From Paracoccaceae bacterium (GTDB taxonomy: Bacteria > Pseudomonadota > Alphaproteobacteria > Rhodobacterales > Rhodobacteraceae), in the NCBI GenBank assembly GCA_013214715.1, contig JABSSB010000161.1, positions 1 through 13,354 on the forward strand: 13,354 bases of DNA, given 5' to 3'. Of this stretch, positions 7,349 through 13,354 are shown in pieces. Position 1 is the stretch's first letter, and the number at the start of each line of letters is the position of its first letter. A program made the translations under genes and the position numbers. The notes under the pieces were generated by a model, which saw only the letters and a program-made list of their open reading frames with translations, was not told the DNA's origin and did no database searches.

Positions 7349-7393
7349 CCTGTCCGCGCCGCCTTTGTGCCTAGCGAAGCGACGGCGGACAGG
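7349..7393 (-). promoter_or_regulatory. Inverted repeat in the leader of sseA, overlapping its ribosome binding site
   Basis: CCTGTCCGC (7349-7357) and GCGGACAGG (7385-7393) are perfect 9-base complements separated by 27 bases. In minus-strand RNA the downstream arm ends three bases inside the AGGAGG of sseA. No U-run follows, so it is not a clear terminator. A mild effect on sseA translation, or an intercistronic stabilising stem, is possible. Confidence 0.4.
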
Positions 7394-7402
7394 CAAGCCA
7401 AG

Positions 7403-8875
7403 CTATCGGTAAACCAGCGTTCCATCCTCCAAATCGGCCTTTGGCAGGTCCTCGCGGTCCCGGAAATAGTCCTGCGTCATGATCCAGGGCTGTGCATCGC
7501 CCTGTTTTGGCAGGCGGTCCAGCGCACGCAGCATATAGCCGGGATTGAAATTCTCGGGATCAACCCAAGGCTTGCGCGGCATTTGGGCCGCGTCCCGCAG
7601 TTCCGGCGTGACCGTTTTGGCGCCGCGGGTGTCCATATGCGCGAAAAGCCGGATCAGATAGGTCGACACCATATCCGACCGCAGCGTCCAGCTTGACCTC
7701 AGATAGCCAAAGACCAGCGCCAGATTGGGCAGATCCGACAGCATGATGCCGCGATGTGTGACCGATTGCGCCGGATCGAAACCCGCACCATCAACCGTGA
7801 TCGGGATATCGCCCAGAAAGTTGAGCTCCAGCCCTGTGGCCGAGACGATGACATCCGCCTCAAGGCTCTGGCCCGAGGCCAGCTCAATGCCGGTTTCGGT
7901 GAATGTGGCGATCTCATCCGTCACGATGTCCGCCTTGCCGCGGCGGATCGCCTTGAGGAAATCACCATCCGGCACCATCGCCAGCCGCTGCCGCCAGGGC
8001 GGGTAGCGTGGGGTGAAGTGTTTTTCGACATCAATCGTCTTACCCAGATGCAGCCGCGCCCCGGCAATCAGTTCCGCGGCCAGGGCGTCTGGCTCGGTCC
8101 GGGACCGCTCGGCGATCTGCTGCGAGTCGGCCAGAACCTTGCGCCGCATGATCTCGTGCAGCCAGTCGGGCGGCAGATCCAGCGCGCGCAGCTGGTCCAG
8201 AAACGGATCCTTGCTGGGCCGTGCGTAGTAATAGGTGGGTGAGCGTTGCAGGACCGTCACCAGACGGGTTTTGTCGGCAATCGCGGGCACCAAAGTGGCC
8301 GCCGTCGCGCCCGAGCCGATGACGACCACATGCTTGTCGGTGACGTCGAGATCATCCGGCCATCTTTGCGGATGCACCACTGGGCCGGCAAACCGTTCCC
8401 GTCCCGGAAAATCAGGCATGTATCCGGCGTCATGACGATAATAGCCCGCGCAGACCCACAAAAACCCTGCGCGGCAGGTCTCCGGGCCCGCCGGTCCCGC
8501 GATCTCGACCGTCCAGCTTTGCGCGGCGCTGTCCCAATCGGCGCGGGTGACATGGCGTTTGAAGGCCATATACGGGCGCAAGTCGTTTTCGGCGATGGCC
8601 TCGGTCAGATAGGCTTTGATCTCGGCCGCAGTGGCGATGGTCGGCCCGCGCCAGGGTTTCCAGCCAAAGCCGAAAGTATGCAGATCGCTGTCCGAGCGGA
8701 TACCGGGAAAGCTGTGGGTGGCCCAGGTCCCGCCGATATCGGGTTTTGTGTCGACCACGGCAAACCGGCTTTGTGGGCGGAAGGTTTTCAGGTGATAGGC
8801 CGCGTCGATCCCGGAAATCCCCGCGCCAATGATCAGCACATCGAGATCTGCGGGCACTCTGTCCAATTCTGCCAT
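7403..8875 (-). CDS. EthA-like flavin-containing monooxygenase (type I Baeyer-Villiger family)
   Basis: A 490-residue FAD- and NADPH-dependent monooxygenase, cytosolic by lack of signal or membrane segments. FAD site GAGISG is at 17-22 and GGTW at 48-51; the NADPH Rossmann motif GSGATA is at 187-192; and VSATG in the C-terminal half is the usual linker motif. FAGPVVHPQRWPD (162-174) fits the Baeyer-Villiger fingerprint FxGxxxHxxxWPD. The PGIRSDSD block (57-64), YLRSSWTLRSDMVS and LDRLPKQG recall mycobacterial EthA, which oxidises ketones and thio compounds. The substrate here cannot be read from the sequence; ketone oxygenation or S-oxidation are both possible. GGGAGG (complement of 8881-8886) precedes the ATG by five bases. 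It lies between smpB (50 bases upstream) and sseA (62 bases downstream), so co-transcription is likely. Confidence 0.88.
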   Translation of the reverse strand: MAELDRVPADLDVLIIGAGISGIDAAYHLKTFRPQSRFAVVDTKPDIGGTWATHSFPGIRSDSDLHTFGFGWKPWRGPTIATAAEIKAYLTEAIAENDLRPYMAFKRHVTRADWDSAAQSWTVEIAGPAGPETCRAGFLWVCAGYYRHDAGYMPDFPGRERFAGPVVHPQRWPDDLDVTDKHVVVIGSGATAATLVPAIADKTRLVTVLQRSPTYYYARPSKDPFLDQLRALDLPPDWLHEIMRRKVLADSQQIAERSRTEPDALAAELIAGARLHLGKTIDVEKHFTPRYPPWRQRLAMVPDGDFLKAIRRGKADIVTDEIATFTETGIELASGQSLEADVIVSATGLELNFLGDIPITVDGAGFDPAQSVTHRGIMLSDLPNLALVFGYLRSSWTLRSDMVSTYLIRLFAHMDTRGAKTVTPELRDAAQMPRKPWVDPENFNPGYMLRALDRLPKQGDAQPWIMTQDYFRDREDLPKADLEDGTLVYR

Positions 8876-8925
8876 TCCGGCCTCCCTGTCCTCACGGGAA
8901 GGCTAGCACGGGCTGTCGGCATGCG

Positions 8926-9402
8926 TCAGGCGTTGTCTTTCAGCAGCCGCTGTTTCTGGCGATTCCAGTCCCGCTTGGCCGAGGTTTCGCGCTTGTCATG
9001 GATCTTCTTGCCCTTGGCGATGCCCAGCTTGATCTTGGCCAGACCGCGATGGTTGAAATACATCACCATCGGCACCAGCGTCATGCCCTTGCGCTGCGTC
9101 GCGGCCCAGAGATTGGCAAGTTCCTTGCGCGACACCAACAACTTGCGCCGCCGCCGTTCCTCATGCTTGAACATCTTGGCCTGCTCGTAAGGCGCGATGT
9201 AGCTGTTGACGAGCCACAGCTCACCCTCTTCCACGGCGGCATAGCTTTCAGCGATATTGCCACCATTCTGGCGCAGGGATTTGACCTCGGAGCCTTCCAG
9301 CAGAATGCCGCATTCAATGTCGTCCTCGATTGCGTAATCGAAGCGCGCACGCCGGTTTTCGGCGATGACTTTGTAATTGGGGTCTGATTTCTGCTTGGCC
9401 AT
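8926..9402 (-). CDS. smpB: SsrA-binding protein SmpB
   Basis: SmpB binds tmRNA and brings it to stalled ribosomes for trans-translation and tagging of the incomplete peptide. The 158-residue protein starts MAKQKSDPNYKVIAENRRA; the frame stays open further upstream, but ATG 9402 gives the conserved family start and normal length. The core oligonucleotide-binding barrel includes GILLEGSEVKSLRQNGGNI, the SYAAVEEGELWLVN strand region, YEQAKMFKHEERRRRKLL and VPMVMYFNHRGLAKIKLGIAKGK. The basic C-terminal tail, KKIHDKRETSAKRDWNRQKQ, is the one that enters the decoding site. No recognisable Shine-Dalgarno sequence precedes the ATG (CCGCCTGCC), which is odd for an abundant protein. The partner ssrA RNA is not in this window. 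Confidence 0.95.
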   Translation of the reverse strand: MAKQKSDPNYKVIAENRRARFDYAIEDDIECGILLEGSEVKSLRQNGGNIAESYAAVEEGELWLVNSYIAPYEQAKMFKHEERRRRKLLVSRKELANLWAATQRKGMTLVPMVMYFNHRGLAKIKLGIAKGKKIHDKRETSAKRDWNRQKQRLLKDNA

Positions 9403-9416
9403 GGCAGGCGGACATA

Positions 9417-9446
9417 GGCGCTCAAGCCCTTTGGTGCAAGAGCGCC
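9417..9446 (-). promoter_or_regulatory. Inverted repeat between the sulfatase remnant and smpB
   Basis: GGCGCTC (9417-9423) and GAGCGCC (9440-9446) are perfect 7-base complements around a 16-base loop. The repeat occupies most of the 62-base gap before smpB and ends 14 bases ahead of its ATG. There is no T-run, so it may be a weak terminator for the sulfatase transcript or a leader stem of smpB. Confidence 0.35.
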
Positions 9447-9464
9447 ATGCCCTTCGCCGTGTTG

Positions 9465-10829
9465 TTACTGGGACATGCCGCCGTCGGTAGAGACCTGTTC
9501 CTGCACATCGACTTCGTTGCCCACCGCCAAACCGCGCGGCGGGAAGTCGGCGAATGTGCTCAGATGCCGTTGCACTATGCGGGCCGCCGGGCCGAAGGCG
9601 CACATCTTGTTGCCCATCCACCGCATGTATATGCCCGAGTCCTCGGCCGCCTTTTCATAGGGATCGCGCCGCAGGTTAAACAGCAAGGGCGCGTTCAACT
9701 CATCTTTGGGACCGGCCCAGCCGTGCTCCCGCACCACGAAATGCGCCTTCCAATCGCCATGCCGCACCGTTTGCAGGTCCGGACCTTCGTAATAGATGCT
9801 CTCTGTCCGGTTGCTGTCGGTCTCGCCTTTGAGGAAGGACAGCCGGTTTAGCCATCCAGATGCACCCTGTAGCCCTCGTATCCGCCCGGCAAGGCCGCGG
9901 GCAGGTCTTCCGGCCCACCGGCAGGGGCCACAAGGGTCGGCATCCAGTCCATCCCGTCAAAAACCCCGTTCAGACCCTGGCCTTCGGGGGTCTGGCCCGG
10001 CCAGCGAATGATCGCGGGCACGCAGAAGCCGCCTTCCCAGCTGGTGCCCTTTTCGCCGTGTAACAGTGTGATGCCGCCATCGGGCCAAGTCATTGTCTCG
10101 GGTCCGTTACCCGATGTGAAAACCACGATCATGTTGTCGCTGACCCCCAGATCCGCCAGATCCGCCAGAACCAAGCCAACATTGTCATCCAGTTCTTTCA
10201 TGATGACATCCTGCAACCCGACCACGCCCCAACGCGGGTCCACCGTGTCATCCACAGTCTCGGTCGCATAGGCATGCACGATGTTGCGCGGGCCGAACTG
10301 CGCCTCGCACTCGGGATCATCGGGCCAGCCCGGATCGGAGGCGTATTCCATCGCATTGAGATGACAGGGTCTGCCCCAACCTTCATCGACCCCCTTCATC
10401 GTCGGCAGGAACTGGTTCAGATCACCCAGATGGTTCTTGCCAAACTGCCCGGTTGTATAGCCAACGTTTTTCAAAATGTTGGCAAGCCTCGGGTCCTCGG
10501 GCGACAGGCCTTTTGGATCCCCGGCAGGCCCACGATATGCATCCCGGTGCGCATCGGGAGCTGTCCCGTCATAAATGCCGCCCGGCCGGCCGTGCAGCTT
10601 GGCAGCGCGTAATAATCTGTCAGCCGCGCGCCCTGAGAGGCCAGTTGATCCAGGTTTGGCGTCTGGATGCTTTTGACCCCCTGATGATAGCTCGACAAGC
10701 TGGCCCATCCGACATCATCGGCCATGATAACAAGGATATTGGGCTGGCTGTCCTGCGCAGATAGCGCAGACACCGTAGACCCGTTGCCAGAATGCCCCCG
10801 GCAAGCGACAAAAGGACAGGGTTCAGCAT
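9465..10829 (-). pseudogene. Arylsulfatase (FGly type), broken by three apparent single-base losses
   Basis: Sulfatases of this class hydrolyse sulfate esters in the periplasm using a formylglycine made from Cys. Joining four frame segments gives about 455 residues. Segment 1, from ATG 10829, has a good signal peptide (MLNPVLLSLAGGILATG). Segment 2 has NILVIMADDVGW with the metal-binding Asp pair and PSCTAGRAAFMTG with the FGly Cys. Segment 3 has GQFGKNHLGD, FTSGNGPE and GEKGTSWEGG and ends at TAA 9848-9850. Segment 4 has SIYYEGPDLQTVRHGDWKAHF and the C-terminus. The frame changes fall near 10780-10782 (CCC on +), 10519-10522 (CCCC on +) and 9846-9851; each is mended by adding one base. The usual DNG metal motif reads GNG. 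Segments 2 to 4 are certain sulfatase; the first break rests on the signal-peptide reading. Sequencing error cannot be excluded. Confidence 0.85.
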
Positions 10830-11007
10830 GCAAGACCCCAAAACATGCGTGACACTGGTCCGCAGATTACAGATTTTTTGGCAAACGTGTCATAAAAGAC
10901 AGAGCGCCTTGACGCCTAGTGTCGCAATCAGTGCCTTGCTGACGTTGCCATGCTAGACATTGCCGCCCTTCCCGCTTACGCGCCGTCACAGCAGACCGGA
11001 GGATGCC
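10830..11007. other. Divergent spacer between the sulfatase remnant and kbl
   Basis: This 178-base gap must hold promoters for both directions. It has a T-run at 10874-10879 and a TTGACG at 10909-10914 that could be a -35 for kbl, but no acceptable -10 lies 16 to 18 bases further on. I see no operator palindrome or RNA gene in it. Confidence 0.4.
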
Positions 11008-12207
11008 ATGTCTCAGCCTGAAACGGATTTCGTTGCCCATATCGCCCGCGAACTTGACGGGTTGCGCGATGCGGGCCTTTACAAGGATGAAAGGGTGATC
11101 ACCTCGAAACAGGCGGGCTCGGTCGCGTTGGAGAGCGGGCGCGAAGTGATCAATCTCTGCGCCAACAATTATCTTGGCCTCTCTGATAACCCCGACCTGA
11201 TCGAGGCCGGGCGGACAGCGCTGGATCATTACGGCTATGGCATGTCCTCGGTCCGGTTCATCTGCGGCACCCAGGAAGAACATAAAGAGCTCGAAGCGCG
11301 CCTGTCCCGCTTTCTGGGGATGGAGGATACCATCCTTTATTCGTCGTGCTTTGATGCCAATACGGGGCTCTTTGAAACCTTGCTGGGCCCTGAGGACGCG
11401 ATCATCTCGGACGCATTGAACCATGCCTCGATCATCGATGGGGTGCGGCTGTGCAAGGCCAAGCGCTTCCGCTATGCCAATTCCGACATGGGCGAGCTTG
11501 AGGCCCGCCTGCTTGAGGCCAGTGACTGCCGGTTCAAGCTGATCGCCACCGATGGTGTGTTTTCGATGGATGGCTATATCGCCAAGCTGGGCGAGATCTG
11601 CGATCTGGCGGACAAATATGGCGCGATGGTCATGGTCGATGACAGCCACGCGGTCGGCTTTGTTGGCGCGACCGGGCGCGGGTCTATTGAGCATTGTGAG
11701 GTCATGGGCCGCGTCGATCTGCTGACCGGCACCTTGGGCAAGGCCTTGGGCGGGGCCTCGGGTGGCTATACGTCGGGCAAGGCCGAGGTGATCGACTGGC
11801 TGCGCCAACGCTCGCGCCCCTATCTGTTCTCCAACACGCTGGCCCCGGTGATTGCGGCGACCTCGCTGAAAGTGCTGGATATACTCGAGGCTTCGACCGA
11901 ACGGCGCGATCACCTGATGGAGAATGCAGCCCATTTCCGCAAGCGTATGTCGGCCGCAGGGTTTGACCTGCTGCCGGGCGAGCATCCGATCATCCCGGTC
12001 ATGCTGCGCGACCCGAAGAAAGCGCAGGACATGGCCGCGCGACTCGATGCCAAGGGCGTTTATGTCGCGCCGTTTTCCTTCCCGGTGGTGCCGCGCGGGC
12101 AGGATCGCATCCGCACCCAGATGTCCGCCGCCCATAGCCGCGAGGAGCTCGACAGGGCCATCGATGCCTTTATCGAGGTCGGTCGCGACATGGGGGTGAT
12201 CCTATGA
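11008..12207 (+). CDS. kbl: 2-amino-3-ketobutyrate CoA ligase (glycine C-acetyltransferase)
   Basis: This PLP enzyme cleaves 2-amino-3-oxobutanoate with CoA into glycine and acetyl-CoA, the second step of threonine degradation. I start it at ATG 11008 (399 residues, about the 398 of E. coli) because GGAGG at 10998-11002 sits five bases ahead; an in-frame ATG at 10960 would add 16 unrelated residues. Features of the alpha-oxoamine synthase family are CANNYLGL (51-58), FICGTQEEHKELE (94-106), YSSCFDANTGLFETLLG, DALNHASIIDG with cofactor-stacking His139, DDSHAVG (211-217) and the Schiff-base Lys245 in GTLGKALGGASGGY, with RTQMSAAH near the end. Similarity to E. coli Kbl is very close by eye. The stop overlaps the tdh start as ATGA, a coupled two-gene operon. 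Confidence 0.97.
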   Translation: MSQPETDFVAHIARELDGLRDAGLYKDERVITSKQAGSVALESGREVINLCANNYLGLSDNPDLIEAGRTALDHYGYGMSSVRFICGTQEEHKELEARLSRFLGMEDTILYSSCFDANTGLFETLLGPEDAIISDALNHASIIDGVRLCKAKRFRYANSDMGELEARLLEASDCRFKLIATDGVFSMDGYIAKLGEICDLADKYGAMVMVDDSHAVGFVGATGRGSIEHCEVMGRVDLLTGTLGKALGGASGGYTSGKAEVIDWLRQRSRPYLFSNTLAPVIAATSLKVLDILEASTERRDHLMENAAHFRKRMSAAGFDLLPGEHPIIPVMLRDPKKAQDMAARLDAKGVYVAPFSFPVVPRGQDRIRTQMSAAHSREELDRAIDAFIEVGRDMGVIL

Positions 12208-13241
12208 GCAACCAGATGAAAGCGCTGGTGAAATCCGCACCCGAGGCGGGCCTTTGGATGGCGCATGTGCCCGTGCCGGAACCCGGCCCCTCGGATGTGC
12301 TGATCAAGGTGAACAAATCTGCGATATGCGGCACCGATGTGCATATCTGGAACTGGGATGACTGGTCTGCCAAGACTGTGCCGCTGAATATGGTGGTCGG
12401 GCACGAGTTTTGCGGAGAGATCGTGGATGCAGGCCCCGCCGCGACCAAGTTTCGGATCGGCCAGCGTGTGTCAGGCGAAGGCCATGTCGTCTGCGGCACC
12501 TGTCGTAATTGCCGCGCCGGGCGTGGGCATCTGTGCCGCAACACTCTTGGGGTTGGCGTAAACCGGCCTGGCAGCTTTGCCGAATATCTCTGCATCCCCG
12601 AAGACAATGTGGTGCCCATCCCCGATGATGTACCAGATGAGATTGCAGCCATTTTCGACCCGTTCGGCAATGCGGTGCATACGGCCCTGAGCTTTGATCT
12701 GGTGGGCGAGGATGTGCTGATCACGGGGGCAGGGCCGATCGGGATCATGGGCGCGCTGGTCGCGCAGAAGGTCGGCGCGCGCAAGGTGGTGATCACCGAT
12801 ATCACCCCCTACCGGATCGACCTGGCGCGGCGCATGGGGGTTCAGCATGTCGTCAATGCGGCCGAGGAGAACCTGTCGGACGTGATGGAACGGATCGGCA
12901 TGACCGAAGGCTTTGATGTCGGTCTGGAAATGTCGGGCGCCGCACCTGCAATGCGCGACATGATCGACAAGATGAACAATGGCGGCAAGATTGCGTTGCT
13001 GGGCATCGCGCCGACCGAGTTTGCAGTGGATTGGAACAAGATCATCTTCAAGATGCTGCAGGTCAAAGGCATCTATGGCCGCGAGATGTTCGAGACCTGG
13101 TACAAGATGACCGCGCTGGTGCAATCGGGGTTGGATCTGTCGGGCCTGATCACCCATCGCATCGGCATCGACGCCTATCGCGACGGGTTCGAGGCGATGT
13201 TGTCGGGACAGGCGGGCAAGGTGGTGATGGATTGGGGCTAA
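12204..13241 (+). CDS. tdh: L-threonine 3-dehydrogenase
   Basis: This cytosolic zinc- and NAD-dependent enzyme oxidises L-threonine to 2-amino-3-oxobutanoate, the unstable intermediate used by Kbl. The 345-residue protein is a medium-chain dehydrogenase of near-standard Tdh length (341 in E. coli). The catalytic zinc site includes Cys42 in ICGTD and His67-Glu68 in VGHEF. Structural-zinc cysteines are 97, 100, 103 and 111, and GAGPIG at 175-180 binds NAD. DPFGNAVHTAL (152-162) and the late GIYGREMFETWYKM block are typical of Tdh rather than of other alcohol dehydrogenases. Its ATG lies inside the kbl stop (ATGA, four-base overlap), fitting tight co-production of two enzymes that share a labile intermediate. 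Confidence 0.97.
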   Translation: MSNQMKALVKSAPEAGLWMAHVPVPEPGPSDVLIKVNKSAICGTDVHIWNWDDWSAKTVPLNMVVGHEFCGEIVDAGPAATKFRIGQRVSGEGHVVCGTCRNCRAGRGHLCRNTLGVGVNRPGSFAEYLCIPEDNVVPIPDDVPDEIAAIFDPFGNAVHTALSFDLVGEDVLITGAGPIGIMGALVAQKVGARKVVITDITPYRIDLARRMGVQHVVNAAEENLSDVMERIGMTEGFDVGLEMSGAAPAMRDMIDKMNNGGKIALLGIAPTEFAVDWNKIIFKMLQVKGIYGREMFETWYKMTALVQSGLDLSGLITHRIGIDAYRDGFEAMLSGQAGKVVMDWG

Positions 13242-13268
13242 ATCCGGTGCCGTCGTGACATTCAGTCT

Positions 13269-13289
13269 CCGGTCGGGCACCCGACCCGG
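13269..13289 (+). terminator. Possible weak terminator hairpin after tdh
   Basis: GGTCGG (13271-13276) pairs with CCGACC (13281-13286) around GCAC. It extends by CC (13269-13270) with GG (13288-13289) if one C is bulged. It begins 28 bases after the tdh stop but lacks a T-run. The remaining bases to the window end show no recognisable gene. Confidence 0.4.
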
Positions 13290-13354
13290 CAAATGGCTCC
13301 GAAGGCGACAGCCGCGTGCAGATATGATTGTCGCGCTGGCCCGGCCAATATGCA

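Noticed and set aside
10519..10522. Programmed frameshifting or phase variation at the G-run in the sulfatase
   Set aside because: The run is only four bases, there is no slippery heptamer or downstream stem, and three separate breaks are present, so decay or error is simpler.
9848..10708. The central sulfatase segment as a complete stand-alone gene of 286 codons
   Set aside because: Its first roughly 60 codons are out of frame with the catalytic motif PSCTAGR, and the C-terminal strands lie in another frame after the stop; it is one part of a broken gene.
10867..12135. Long open frame (422 codons) on the - strand opposite kbl
   Set aside because: kbl is certain and complete; the antisense translation is low-quality and has no plausible start signal.
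1..13354. CRISPR arrays, insertion sequences, prophage, tRNA, ssrA or a defence island
   Set aside because: No regularly spaced direct repeats, transposase or integrase motifs, tRNA-like cloverleaf or tmRNA sequence were seen by eye; every large frame belongs to a known metabolic or housekeeping family.

Overview
The window looks like chromosomal DNA of a GC-rich alphaproteobacterium, most likely Rhodobacterales (Roseobacter group). The grounds are the GC-rich codon use, the mlaA-mlaC pair, the style of SmpB, GlnK and the PBP1A-type protein, and the order of housekeeping genes. No taxon was checked by search. No CRISPR array, insertion sequence, prophage, tRNA or rRNA is visible, and I found no convincing undescribed defence or mobile system.

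Layout from left to right. Bases 1-952 (+) hold the 3' end of mlaA and a complete mlaC, which belong to retrograde phospholipid transport from the outer membrane. Converging on them is a large bifunctional class A penicillin-binding protein (975-3218, -). A 251-base AT-rich divergent region then leads into glnK-amtB (+), the nitrogen-sensing PII protein and its ammonium channel, which ends in a strong UUCG-loop terminator. A second hairpin terminator faces it and closes a long minus-strand run.

That minus-strand run, in transcription order, is a broken arylsulfatase (10829-9465), smpB (trans-translation), an EthA-like flavin monooxygenase, a 3-mercaptopyruvate sulfurtransferase and an AspC/TyrB aminotransferase. 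The last two are coupled by a one-base TGATG overlap. An aminotransferase of this family can make 3-mercaptopyruvate from cysteine, and the sulfurtransferase consumes it, so together they could form a cysteine-degrading persulfide pathway. Divergent from the sulfatase, kbl-tdh (+) encodes the two-step conversion of threonine to glycine plus acetyl-CoA, with an ATGA overlap.

The most notable observation is the sulfatase. Three separate single-base losses are needed to reconstruct one continuous protein, from a signal peptide to a family-like C-terminus. The expected metal-binding Asp of its DNG motif also reads Gly. All other genes in the window are open, so this is probably a recent pseudogene rather than random sequencing error. 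Smaller points of interest are the DPY-repeat tail of MlaA that runs into the mlaC start, paired hairpins before the TTG start of glnK, and an inverted repeat touching the ribosome binding site of the sulfurtransferase gene.
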